Made by a program: the position numbers and the translations under genes. The notes below the pieces were generated by a model. That model saw only the letters and a list, made by a program, of their open reading frames with translations, searched no databases and had not been told where the DNA came from. Below are positions 8,036-15,304 of a stretch of 19,009 bases of DNA, piece after piece. Where the stretch lies: the NCBI GenBank assembly GCA_009774145.1, contig VSND01000080.1:1-19009 (forward strand), in the 5' to 3' direction. Every line of letters begins with the position of its first letter. The stretch's first letter is position 1. This DNA comes from Lachnospiraceae bacterium. Its GTDB lineage: Bacteria > Bacillota > Clostridia > Lachnospirales > Lachnospiraceae.

Positions 8036-8064
8036 CCGGTTCTTTCCTCCTGTCAGGGAACCGG
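8036..8064 (-). other. Hairpin over the yidD stop with AGGAGG in its loop
   Basis: CCGGTTC and GAACCGG (8064-8058 and 8042-8036, minus strand) form a perfect 7-bp stem with a 15-base loop. The loop holds the yidD stop TGA (8055-8053) and an AGGAGG (8051-8046) that has no start codon at useful spacing. There is no T-tract, so it is not a normal terminator. Confidence 0.45.
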
Positions 8065-8262
8065 ATCATATCCTCCTTTTGAGAACGGATTGCACCTTAC
8101 AATCCTCCATGCTGCCAGAAGTCCGCCTTTTATCGCGCCATATTTTTCAACGGCTTCCAGTCCGTACGCGGAACAGCTTGGATAATAAGGGCATTTTGTG
8201 TTTTTTAACGGTGATACATATTTCTGATATCCTTTTATCAGAAAAACTAAAACATGTTTCAT
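8053..8262 (-). CDS. yidD: Membrane protein insertion efficiency factor YidD
   Basis: The 69-residue protein has the YidD family core: a hydrophobic N-terminus FLIKGYQKYVSPL, the cysteine pair CPYYPSC (Cys24, Cys30) followed by SAYGLEAVEKYG, GGLLAAWRIVRCNPF (Cys57) and a C-terminal GGYDPVP. YidD is a small peripheral inner-face membrane protein thought to help YidC-dependent insertion; its mechanism is not settled. Its ATG overlaps the rnpA stop by four bases (ATGA), implying coupled translation, and yidC follows 68 bases later. Confidence 0.95.
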   Translation of the reverse strand: MKHVLVFLIKGYQKYVSPLKNTKCPYYPSCSAYGLEAVEKYGAIKGGLLAAWRIVRCNPFSKGGYDPVP

Positions 8263-8594
8263 TTTATGATTCCGTGAAGTTTTCCCAAATGAAGCAGCGC
8301 ACTTTCAATCTCCTGGCAGGTTTTATCCTTTGCGCTCTTCCTTGCAACTACTACCATGTCCAAACCACTATTGAACAGTTCCTCTTTTACTCGATAACTC
8401 TCTCTGATCAGGCGGGTAATTCTGTGTCTGACGACACTGTTGCCAACCTTTTTACTGACTGAGATCCCCAGACGGTTTCTGTCTGTATGGTTCTTAATCA
8501 TATACATGACAAGATACCGATTCGCATAAGATCTTCCTTCTGCATATACTTTTCTGAAATCCTGACTGCGTTTCAGTGATTCTGAAAATTTCAT
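8259..8594 (-). CDS. rnpA: Ribonuclease P protein component
   Basis: The 111-residue basic protein is of usual size. It opens with SESLKRSQDFRKVYAEG, and the signature stretch NRLGISVSKKVGNSVVRHRITRLIRESYR region (40-68) contains the RNR motif in the form Arg56-His57-Arg58. RnpA binds the RNase P RNA and assists 5' maturation of tRNA precursors. AAGGAGA lies close before ATG 8594. The gene follows rpmH across a 127-base spacer holding a partial terminator, and overlaps yidD. This is the near-universal rpmH-rnpA order. No separate rnpA promoter stood out. Confidence 0.97.
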   Translation of the reverse strand: MKFSESLKRSQDFRKVYAEGRSYANRYLVMYMIKNHTDRNRLGISVSKKVGNSVVRHRITRLIRESYRVKEELFNSGLDMVVVARKSAKDKTCQEIESALLHLGKLHGIIK

Positions 8595-8691
8595 GGATTC
8601 TCCTTATATATTAAACCTGCATCTGCAAAACCACGTACCGCATGCTGTTTATAAACTTTTCAGGAAATTTTCATATTCAGGACATATAAAT

Positions 8692-8722
8692 GGCTAGAAG
8701 AAAAGGCCACATATATGCGGCC
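8692..8722 (-). terminator. Partial terminator/attenuator after rpmH
   Basis: On the minus strand GGCCGC (8722-8717) pairs with GUGGCC (8710-8705), one pair being G-U, around AUAUAU that can itself close further. TTTTCTTCT follows (8704-8696). The stem begins at the last base of the rpmH TAG. The tract is broken by C, so I expect partial read-through, which would make rpmH mRNA more abundant than rnpA mRNA. Confidence 0.65.
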
Positions 8723-8856
8723 TACGCGGATAACCTTTTTCTTCCTTTTAATCTTCTGGCTGCTAAAACTTTTCTTCCGCCCGGAGTACTCATTCTTGCT
8801 CTAAAACCATGAACCTTCGCTCTGGAACGTTTTTTAGGCTGAAATGTCATTTTCAT
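8722..8856 (-). CDS. rpmH: 50S ribosomal protein L34
   Basis: This 44-residue gene is too short for many ORF callers. The product begins MKMTFQPKKRSRAKVHGF and continues with RARMSTPGGRKVLAARR and KGRKRLSA, the full L34 family sequence, very rich in Arg and Lys. It is a late-binding protein of the large ribosomal subunit. ATG 8856 lies nine bases after AAGGAGGTG (8874-8866). A second in-frame ATG at 8850 is closer to the usual family N-terminus (MTFQP) but is spaced worse. The gene has its own strong promoter, a structured leader and a hairpin at its stop codon. Confidence 0.97.
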   Translation of the reverse strand: MKMTFQPKKRSRAKVHGFRARMSTPGGRKVLAARRLKGRKRLSA

Positions 8857-8888
8857 AAATCAAGGCACCTCCTTACCATTCTGTATTT

Positions 8889-8922
8889 GTACCTTATGGA
8901 ACCTTACAGGTCCAGTAAGTAC
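8889..8922 (-). other. Long hairpin in the rpmH mRNA leader
   Basis: The 34 bases fold as GUAC-UUA-C-UGGA-CCU, loop GUA, then AGG-U-UCCA-UAA-G-GUAC: about 14 pairs with three single-base bulges. It lies within the roughly 90-base leader between the predicted start point and the ribosome binding site, ending 15 bases before it. No T-tract follows, so it is not a terminator. A control role is inference. Confidence 0.5.
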
Positions 8923-8954
8923 GCATTCTTCACATGTTAAAAAACACTATTTCA

Positions 8955-8983
8955 AGTATACGCAGACATCCGAAAAAAGTCAA
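8955..8983 (-). promoter_or_regulatory. Predicted sigma-A promoter of rpmH operon
   Basis: On the minus strand TTGACT (8983-8978), 17 bp, TATACT (8960-8955). It is a near-consensus promoter pointing to rpmH and lies just left of the DnaA-box cluster, so DnaA binding could influence it. Confidence 0.8.
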
Positions 8984-9001
8984 GTAAAACTGCATATTTT
9001 T

Positions 9002-9087
9002 TTATCCACCGACTGATCCACGGAAAAAGCCTGAAAATCCACAGTATTTACGAGTTATCCACCGAAATGTGTATAACTTGTGGATAA
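9002..9087. other. oriC: oriC part 1: DnaA-box cluster upstream of dnaA
   Basis: Compared with TTATCCACA, the plus strand has TTATCCACC at 9002-9010 and 9055-9063 (8/9), TGATCCACG at 9014-9022 and AAATCCACA at 9035-9043 (7/9). The minus strand has a perfect box at 9079-9087 and an 8/9 box at 9068-9076. Six boxes in 86 bp between rpmH and dnaA is the usual Firmicutes origin arrangement and probably also supports autoregulation of dnaA. Confidence 0.85.
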
Positions 9088-9133
9088 ATCAGCCATATTT
9101 CCACGTTCTTTTCACTCCCAAATCAGATAATTG

Positions 9134-9162
9134 TTGATATCTTTGAAAAATTATTGTATTAT
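9134..9162 (+). promoter_or_regulatory. Predicted sigma-A promoter of dnaA
   Basis: TTGATA (9134-9139), 17 bp, TATTAT (9157-9162). The predicted start is about 40 bases before ATG 9209, which has AGGAG at 9196-9200. The DnaA boxes lie directly upstream. Confidence 0.7.
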
Positions 9163-9208
9163 GTAGATTGAGAGATTAGCATTAGAATACAATTCAGGAG
9201 ATAAGGAT

Positions 9209-10588
9209 ATGGATACACAGCTGGAACTGTTAAGTGCGAAATGGAACGATATTCTGCAGACGATCCGTCAGGACAACGGACTGTCGGATGTCGCTTTCAA
9301 AACATGGCTTTTACCCTTAAAAATCTTTCGTATCGATCATAACACCGTTAAAATAACAGCTCCATTTGAACAGGCCGTTACATATATTGAAAACAAATAC
9401 AAGACTTTTCTCTATGTTGCAGTTGCGGAAGCCATGGGTGCAGAATATGAGATCCGGATCATAACCGAAGAAGAAGCCGAAAAGGAAAAACCTCTGGTTC
9501 CACAGCCCAGGAAAAATCCCTCTCCTTCTTCCGAAACCCCGGAAAGCAAATATACAAATCTGAATCCAAAATATACCTTTGAAACCTTTGTCATAGGCAG
9601 CAACAACCGATTCGCCCATGCTGCTTCCGTTGCAGTTGCCGAATCTCCGGGAAAGGAATATAATCCGCTTTTTCTGTACGGAGGTGTGGGACTTGGAAAG
9701 ACGCATCTGATGCATTCCGTCGCCCACTACATCCTTCAGAAAGACGCTTCCAAAAAAGTACTGTATGTAACTTCTGAAGTATTTACCAACGAACTGATCG
9801 ATTCCATCCGGAACGGCAACAACACCAGTATGACGAAATTCCGAGAAAAATACCGGAATATCGATGTTCTTCTGATCGATGACATCCAGTTTATTATAGG
9901 AAAAGAAAGTACACAGGAAGAATTTTTCCACACATTTAACGCTCTTCACGGCGCCAGCAAGCAGATCATTGTCTCCAGTGACCGGCCGCCGAAGGATCTG
10001 GAGACACTGGAGGCAAGACTGCAGTCCCGGTTTGAATGGGGGCTGATCGCCGATATCTCCTCCCCGGACTATGAGACCAGAATGGCGATTCTGAGAAAAA
10101 AGGAGGAGATCGACGGATATAATATTGATGATGAAGTCATTCGCTACATTGCCACAAACATCAAATCCAATATCCGTGAACTGGAAGGAGCGCTGAACAA
10201 ACTGGTTGCGCTTTCCAATCTTGAAAAAAGAGAGATCAATATCTCCATGGCAGAAGAAGTATTAAAGGATATTATCTCCCCGAACAACAAAAGAGAGGTA
10301 ACTCCCCAGGTGATCCTTGATGTCGTGGCGGACCATTTTGGCGTCTCTGCTGCCGACATCGTAGGAGGAAAGAGAAATTCTGAAATTGTCACACCCAGAC
10401 AGATCGTCATGTATCTGTGCCGCGAGATCACCGATACTTCCTATAAAAACATCGGTATCCTGCTTGGAAACCGGGATCACTCCACGGTCATCAGCGGAGA
10501 CAACAAGATTCGGGAAAAACTGAAAAAAGCGGATGGAAAGCTGAAAAACAATATAGACATCATCCGTAAAAAACTGAGTACCGGATAA
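9209..10588 (+). CDS. dnaA: Chromosomal replication initiator protein DnaA
   Basis: The 459-residue length is typical. Domain I is about 1-85 (starts QLELLSAKWNDIL), domain II a Pro/Ser/Glu-rich linker (about 86-118), domain III the AAA+ core (about 119-335) and domain IV the DNA-binding helix-turn-helix (about 365-459). Walker A is GGVGLGKT (158-165) and Walker B LLIDDI (221-226). LEARLQSRFEWGL (267-279) covers the arginine region and NIRELEGALNKL (321-332) the sensor II region. The DnaA signature appears as GNRDHSTVISG (420-430), keeping RDHSTV but with Asn and Ser where Gly and His are common. DnaA-ATP binds the boxes on either side of this gene and opens the origin. Confidence 0.99.
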   Translation: MDTQLELLSAKWNDILQTIRQDNGLSDVAFKTWLLPLKIFRIDHNTVKITAPFEQAVTYIENKYKTFLYVAVAEAMGAEYEIRIITEEEAEKEKPLVPQPRKNPSPSSETPESKYTNLNPKYTFETFVIGSNNRFAHAASVAVAESPGKEYNPLFLYGGVGLGKTHLMHSVAHYILQKDASKKVLYVTSEVFTNELIDSIRNGNNTSMTKFREKYRNIDVLLIDDIQFIIGKESTQEEFFHTFNALHGASKQIIVSSDRPPKDLETLEARLQSRFEWGLIADISSPDYETRMAILRKKEEIDGYNIDDEVIRYIATNIKSNIRELEGALNKLVALSNLEKREINISMAEEVLKDIISPNNKREVTPQVILDVVADHFGVSAADIVGGKRNSEIVTPRQIVMYLCREITDTSYKNIGILLGNRDHSTVISGDNKIREKLKKADGKLKNNIDIIRKKLSTG

Positions 10589-10687
10589 CCGCCTGCATAC
10601 AGGTTATATACAATAGGAAGAAACTCCTGCATATTTATTCACATTTTCATGTGATCTGTATGTGAACAGACGGTAGATAAGATGTGG

Positions 10688-10704
10688 AAAAGTTTAAAAC
10701 TTTT
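10688..10704. repeat. 17-base palindrome in the origin spacer
   Basis: AAAAGTTT and AAACTTTT (10688-10695 and 10697-10704) are perfect inverted copies around one central A. It abuts the DnaA box at 10683-10691. It may be a protein site or simple A/T symmetry; it has no GC pair strength to be a good terminator. Confidence 0.4.
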
Positions 10705-10804
10705 TCGAGGATGTTCATAACTCTTCGAAACCAGGTCGATTTTCCCTGGGATTTCCACATACTTTTCTTTTTGTTTTTTCCTTTATTTTCAAGGGGTTTT
10801 CAGC

Positions 10805-10837
10805 TTATTCACAAATCCACAGCCCCTACTGCTATTA
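10805..10837 (+). other. oriC: Candidate basal unwinding element (DnaA boxes, GC block, DnaA-trios)
   Basis: In order: TTATTCACA (10805-10813), AAATCCACA (10813-10821), GCCCC (10822-10826), then triplets CTA, CTG, CTA, TTA (10826-10837), giving 3'-GAT-GAC-GAT-AAT on the opposite strand. AT-rich DNA follows up to dnaN. This matches in order and spacing the B. subtilis basal unwinding system, where DnaA spreads from boxes onto trios of one strand. The match is by pattern and position; function here is inferred. Confidence 0.7.
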
Positions 10838-10892
10838 AGACGAATTTATACCATTCTATACACAGATGAACACAGCGAAAGGAGTTGTTCAC

Positions 10893-12005
10893 ATGAAACT
10901 GATCTGTTCCAAATCGAACCTTCAAAAAGGAGTTAATATTGTTTCGAAGGCAGTGCCCTCCAAGACAACCATGTCTATCCTGGAATGCATTCTGATCGAC
11001 GCATCCGCCAATGAGATTAAATTTACTGCCAATGATATGGAACTTGGTATTGAGACGAAGATCGAAGGAGAGATTCTTCAGAAAGGAATCATCGCCGTTG
11101 ATGCCAAAGTGTTTTCTGAGATCGTCCGGAAACTTCCGGATAATGACGTTACCATCGAAAGCAGCAGCAACTATCAGATATCCATTACCTGTGAAAAGGC
11201 GCATTTTGCCATATCAGGAAAATCAGGGGAAGATTTCTCCCGTCTCCCCTATGTAGAAAAGACCGATTTTATATGCCTTTCTCAATATACATTAAAAGAA
11301 GTGATCCGTCAGACGATCTTCTCCATTGCGGACAATGACAACAACAAACTGATGACGGGAGAGCTGTTCGAGATCCATGACAATGAATTTAAAGTCGTAT
11401 CTCTGGACGGACACCGGATCTCCATCCGAAATATTGAATTAAAGGATTCCTATCCGGATAAAAAGGTTGTAATACCTGGAAAATCTCTTCAGGAGATCAG
11501 TAAGATCCTGTCGGGTGAGACAGAGGATGAAGTTCATATTTTCTTTACCGGCAACCATATTGTATTTGAATTTGATACGACAACCATCGTTTCCAGGCTG
11601 ATCGAAGGAGAATATTTCAAGATTAACCAGATGCTTTCCAGCGATTATGAGACAAAATTTGTCATTAACAAAAGAGAGCTGTTAAGCTGTATCGATCGCG
11701 CCACGCTTCTGGTCAAGGAAGGAGACAAAAAACCCATTATCTTTACGATCAGAGACGGGAATATGGAGATACGGATCAATTCCCAGCTTGGTTCCATGAA
11801 GGAAGAGATCGATATTGAAAAAGAGGGAAAGGATATTATAATCGGATTCAATCCGAAATTCCTGATCGATGCACTCCGGGTCATTGATGATGAGAATGTG
11901 ACCATCTATATGGTAAACCCGAAAGCCCCCTGCTTTATCAGGGATGAGGAACAGAAATATATCTATCTGATTCTGCCGGTGAATTTTAATTCTGCGGTGA
12001 ATTGA
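10893..12005 (+). CDS. dnaN: DNA polymerase III beta subunit (sliding clamp)
   Basis: I start at ATG 10893 (370 residues), eight bases after AAAGGAG (10878-10884). The in-frame ATG at 10866 has no binding site and lies in origin DNA. MKLICSKSNLQKGVNIVSKAV is close to the family N-terminus. Three repeated clamp domains of about 120 residues are expected. VKVVSLDGHRIS-type sequence (FKVVSLDGHRIS) and the end YIYLILPVNF are family features. The ring-shaped dimer tethers the polymerase to DNA and binds partners through short motifs. It follows the origin spacer and is 13 bases before yaaA. A weak promoter candidate (TTAAGA/TATACA, 10835-10862) is not convincing, so transcription may come from dnaA. 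Confidence 0.98.
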   Translation: MKLICSKSNLQKGVNIVSKAVPSKTTMSILECILIDASANEIKFTANDMELGIETKIEGEILQKGIIAVDAKVFSEIVRKLPDNDVTIESSSNYQISITCEKAHFAISGKSGEDFSRLPYVEKTDFICLSQYTLKEVIRQTIFSIADNDNNKLMTGELFEIHDNEFKVVSLDGHRISIRNIELKDSYPDKKVVIPGKSLQEISKILSGETEDEVHIFFTGNHIVFEFDTTTIVSRLIEGEYFKINQMLSSDYETKFVINKRELLSCIDRATLLVKEGDKKPIIFTIRDGNMEIRINSQLGSMKEEIDIEKEGKDIIIGFNPKFLIDALRVIDDENVTIYMVNPKAPCFIRDEEQKYIYLILPVNFNSAVN

Positions 12006-12018
12006 CAAGGGAAAGCGT

Positions 12019-12228
12019 ATGTTGACGATAAAGTTAAAGGATGATTATATAAAGCTTGGCCAGGCGCTGAAGGCGGCAGGTCTGGCAGGCTCCGGAGTGG
12101 ATGCAAAATTCATGATTCAGGAGGGGCTTGTAAAGGTAAACGGTGAAACGGAATATCAGAGAGGAAAGAAACTTTATGACAAAGATCTGGTTACCTGTAA
12201 CGGTGAGACCATTCAGGTCATAAAGTAA
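12019..12228 (+). CDS. yaaA: S4-domain RNA-binding protein YaaA/RlbA
   Basis: The 69-residue protein is almost entirely one S4-like RNA-binding domain: IKLGQALKAAGLAGSGVDAK, then MIQEGLVKVNGE and RRGK-type sequence (QRGKKLYDKD), ending ETIQVIK. It is the small protein found between dnaN and recF throughout Firmicutes, thought to act in ribosome assembly. AAGGGA lies six bases before ATG 12019. It is 13 bases from dnaN and 16 bases before recF, so clearly part of the operon. It is unrelated to E. coli YaaA. Confidence 0.93.
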   Translation: MLTIKLKDDYIKLGQALKAAGLAGSGVDAKFMIQEGLVKVNGETEYQRGKKLYDKDLVTCNGETIQVIK

Positions 12229-12244
12229 TGGTTTGGTGCAGTTT

Positions 12245-13330
12245 ATGATCATAAAATCCATGAGTCTTCAGAATTATCGGAATTATAAGACCCTGTGTCT
12301 TGATTTTGATCCGAAAACCAATATATTTTATGGTGATAACGCACAGGGCAAGACAAATATTCTCGAAGCAGTCTATGTAAGCGGAACAACAAAATCGCAC
12401 AGAAGCTCCAAAGACCGGGAACTGATCTGTTTTTCCGAAGAAGAAGCACATATCTGTACTTTGATGGAACGAAAAGGAATCGAACATAAGATCGATATGC
12501 ATCTTCGGAAGAACAGATCAAAGGGAATTGCCATCGACGGGATTCCCATCAAAAAGGCAAGCGAGCTGTTTGGCATCATTCATTTTGTATTTTTTTCTCC
12601 CGAAGATTTAAGCATGATAAAAAACGGACCGTCTGAGAGAAGACGGTTTCTGGATATGGAATTATGTCAACTGGATAAAATCTATCTGCATCATCTGTCC
12701 AGTTATAATAAGATTGTACTGCAGCGCAACAGGCTTTTAAAGGAAATCATGTTCCGTTCTGATTACAAAGAAGTGCTGGATGTATTTGACATGCAGCTTG
12801 TGCAGTACGGAATGCAGATCATCCAGAGAAGAAGACATTTTACAGAAGAACTGAATCAGATTATGGGGCAGATCCATGAGCAGCTTACCGGGGGCCAGGA
12901 ACAGATCACGCTGGAATATGAAGCAGATACGGACGAGGATTCTTTTGCGTCTGCGCTGAAAAGGAATCGGGAAAAAGATCTGAAACAGAAGACAACCACA
13001 ACAGGCCCTCACAGGGATGATCTGTCATTTGTAGTAAACGGAATTGATATTCGCAAATTTGGTTCTCAGGGACAGCAGAGGACAGCGGCGCTGTCTTTGA
13101 AGCTCTCTGAGATTGAGCTGGTAAAAAGGGTCACAGAAGATACCCCTGTCCTTTTACTGGACGACGTTTTGTCTGAACTGGACAGCAACAGGCAAAACTG
13201 TTTATTAAACAGCATTCAGAACGTACAGACCATGCTTACCTGTACCGGACTGGATGAATTGATAAATAACCGGTTCTCAATCAATAAGGTATACCGGGTA
13301 GTGGATGGAACAGTAACTGTAGAAAACTGA
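12245..13330 (+). CDS. recF: DNA replication and repair protein RecF
   Basis: I choose ATG 12245 (361 residues), since MIIKSMSLQNYRNY matches the family start. In-frame TTG 12233 and GTG 12236 are possible. No clear ribosome binding site precedes any of them, so translation is probably coupled to yaaA. Walker A is GDNAQGKT (30-37). GSQGQQRTAALSLKL is the ABC signature, and VLLLDDVLSELD (302-313) is Walker B with the D-loop. RecF is an SMC-like ATPase that loads RecA with RecO and RecR at single-strand gaps. It is 28 bases from gyrB, with no remB-like (DUF370) gene between, unlike Bacillus. Confidence 0.97.
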   Translation: MIIKSMSLQNYRNYKTLCLDFDPKTNIFYGDNAQGKTNILEAVYVSGTTKSHRSSKDRELICFSEEEAHICTLMERKGIEHKIDMHLRKNRSKGIAIDGIPIKKASELFGIIHFVFFSPEDLSMIKNGPSERRRFLDMELCQLDKIYLHHLSSYNKIVLQRNRLLKEIMFRSDYKEVLDVFDMQLVQYGMQIIQRRRHFTEELNQIMGQIHEQLTGGQEQITLEYEADTDEDSFASALKRNREKDLKQKTTTTGPHRDDLSFVVNGIDIRKFGSQGQQRTAALSLKLSEIELVKRVTEDTPVLLLDDVLSELDSNRQNCLLNSIQNVQTMLTCTGLDELINNRFSINKVYRVVDGTVTVEN

Positions 13331-13358
13331 TGGCTATGGATTAACAGGAGGCAGATAA

Positions 13359-15275
13359 ATGAGCGTAGAGTATGGTGCAGACCAGATTCAGATACTGGAG
13401 GGACTGGAAGCGGTCAGAAAAAGGCCGGGTATGTATATCGACGACATATCTTTCAGGGGGCTTCATCATCTTGTGTATGAAATCGTAGATAATTCGATTG
13501 ATGAAGCGCTTGCCGGATACTGCAGTCATATCCAGGTGACGATTCACAGCGATAATTCGATTACTGTGCAGGATGATGGAAGAGGAATTCCTACCGGGAT
13601 CAATCACAAGGCAGGAAAACCTGCAGTGGAGGTTGTATTTACGGTTCTGCATGCGGGCGGAAAGTTCGGCGGCGGAGGATATAAGGTATCCGGAGGGCTG
13701 CATGGAGTCGGCGCATCGGTGGTCAATGCACTTTCTGAATGGCTGGAGGTGACCATCTGCAGTGAAGGAAAGCTGTACCGACAGCGCTATGAGAGAGGAA
13801 AAGTCTGTTATCCTCTGGAAGTAATTGGAACGTGCAAACCGAATATCACCGGTACAACGGTCTGCTTTCTTCCGGATAAAGAGATGTTTGAGGTGACGGA
13901 GTTTGATTTTAAGACACTTCAGATCCGTCTTCGGGAGATGGCATTTTTAACCAGAGGACTGAAGATCACTTTGACAGATGAAAGAGAGGATCCGGTCCGC
14001 TCCAGGGTCTATCACTATGAGGGCGGAATCAGGGAATTTGTTCAGTATCTGAATAAAAGCACCACACCGATCTATGAGGATGTCATCTATTGTGAAGGAA
14101 TGAAAGACGGGGTGCAGGTGGAAGTGGCATTCCAGCACAATGAATCCTACTCCGAGAACTGTTACAGTTTTGTAAATAATATCAATACTCATGAAGGCGG
14201 GACCCATCTGGCAGGCTTTAAGAGTGCGGTCACCAAGACTTTCAACGATTATGCAAGAAAGAACAAACTTCTGAAGGATTCGGAGAGTAATCTGTCCGGC
14301 GAGGATATCCGGGAAGGACTGACGGCGATCATCAGCATCAAAATCAGCGAACCTCAGTTCGGAGGACAGACCAAACACAGTCTTGGAAATACGGAAGCCA
14401 GAAGCGCGGTGGACAGTATTGTATCAGACAGGCTGACGATCTATCTGGAACAGAATCCCCAGGTGGCAAAGCAGATTCTGGAAAAATCCATTCTTGCCCA
14501 GCGGGCCAGGGAGGCAGCGAGAAAAGCCAGAGAACTGACCAGAAGAAAATCTGCTCTGGACGGATTTGCATTTCCGGGAAAACTGGCGGACTGTTCGGAT
14601 AAGGATCCGGTGAACTGTGAGATCTATCTGGTAGAGGGAGATTCTGCAGGCGGTTCCGCAAAGACGGCAAGAAATCGCATGACACAGGCAATCCTGCCCC
14701 TTCGCGGCAAGATCCTGAACGTGGAAAAGGCAAGGCTTGACCGGATCTATGCCAACGATGAGATCAAATCCATGATTACTGCTTTCGGTACGGGAATCCA
14801 TGAGGATTTTGATATTACAAAGTTACGTTATCATAAGATCATCATCATGGCAGATGCAGACGTGGACGGAGCACACATCAGTACCCTGCTTCTTACCTTC
14901 CTGTATCGTTTTATGCCGGAACTGATCAAGCAGGGATATGTCTATCTGGCACAGCCGCCGCTTTTCAAGGTGGAGAAAAATAAAAAAATATGGTATGCCT
15001 ATTCTGACGAAGAGCTGGATTCGATCCTCTCTGAGATCGGAAGAGATCAGAACAACAAGATCCAGCGCTATAAGGGCCTGGGGGAGATGGATGCAGAGCA
15101 GCTCTGGGAGACGACCATGGATCCGGAGAGACGGATCCTTCTGAAGGTAACCATGGATGAGGAGCAGTCTTCAGAGATCGATCTGACCTTTAAGACTTTG
15201 ATGGGAGATAAAGTGGAACCCAGAAAAGAATTCATAGAAGCCAATGCAAAGTATGTGAAGAATCTGGATATTTAA
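13359..15275 (+). CDS. gyrB: DNA gyrase subunit B
   Basis: The 638-residue length fits the Gram-positive form, without the insert found in E. coli. The GHKL ATPase domain has EIVDNSIDEA (41-50, Glu41 as base), DDGRGIP (72-78) and GGLHGVG (112-118). The TOPRIM domain has EGDSAGG (426-432), PLRGKILNVEKA (447-458) and DADVDGAH (499-506), giving the metal-binding Glu and Asp residues. QRYKGLGEM (569-577) is the conserved C-terminal motif. With GyrA it uses ATP to introduce negative supercoils and is the target of coumarins. AGGAGG at 13346-13351 lies seven bases before ATG. gyrA follows 29 bases later. Confidence 0.99.
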   Translation: MSVEYGADQIQILEGLEAVRKRPGMYIDDISFRGLHHLVYEIVDNSIDEALAGYCSHIQVTIHSDNSITVQDDGRGIPTGINHKAGKPAVEVVFTVLHAGGKFGGGGYKVSGGLHGVGASVVNALSEWLEVTICSEGKLYRQRYERGKVCYPLEVIGTCKPNITGTTVCFLPDKEMFEVTEFDFKTLQIRLREMAFLTRGLKITLTDEREDPVRSRVYHYEGGIREFVQYLNKSTTPIYEDVIYCEGMKDGVQVEVAFQHNESYSENCYSFVNNINTHEGGTHLAGFKSAVTKTFNDYARKNKLLKDSESNLSGEDIREGLTAIISIKISEPQFGGQTKHSLGNTEARSAVDSIVSDRLTIYLEQNPQVAKQILEKSILAQRAREAARKARELTRRKSALDGFAFPGKLADCSDKDPVNCEIYLVEGDSAGGSAKTARNRMTQAILPLRGKILNVEKARLDRIYANDEIKSMITAFGTGIHEDFDITKLRYHKIIIMADADVDGAHISTLLLTFLYRFMPELIKQGYVYLAQPPLFKVEKNKKIWYAYSDEELDSILSEIGRDQNNKIQRYKGLGEMDAEQLWETTMDPERRILLKVTMDEEQSSEIDLTFKTLMGDKVEPRKEFIEANAKYVKNLDI

Positions 15276-15304
15276 TTATTCAAAGTAGAGGAATATAGAC
15301 GAGT

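Larger units (their letters stand above)
10589..10892. other. oriC: oriC part 2: dnaA-dnaN spacer
   Basis: This stretch of about 300 bases contains no gene. Near-consensus DnaA boxes are TTATTCACA at 10635-10643 and 10805-10813 (8/9) and, on the minus strand, the box at 10683-10691 (8/9). Weaker 7/9 copies lie at 10604-10612, 10751-10759, 10813-10821 and 10856-10864. TTCACAT/ATGTGA half sites cluster at 10638-10666, an inverted A/T palindrome lies at 10688-10704, and a pyrimidine tract at 10762-10790 has only two purines. A 5-bp hairpin CCAGG/CCTGG (10731-10749) lies before it but makes a poor terminator. Confidence 0.75.

Noticed and set aside
8003..8045. Tiny start-stop ATG TAA and an eight-codon GTG frame before yidC
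   Set aside because: Spacing from AGGAGG is too long and there is no coding support.
10731..10790. CCAGG/CCTGG hairpin and T-rich tract as a dnaA terminator
   Set aside because: Only 5 bp of stem, with about ten bases before the T-rich tract; it lies in the origin and the tract may have another role.
10835..10862. TTAAGA/TATACA as a dnaN promoter
   Set aside because: Both boxes are weak, the spacer is 16 bp, and the bases are better explained as the unwinding element.
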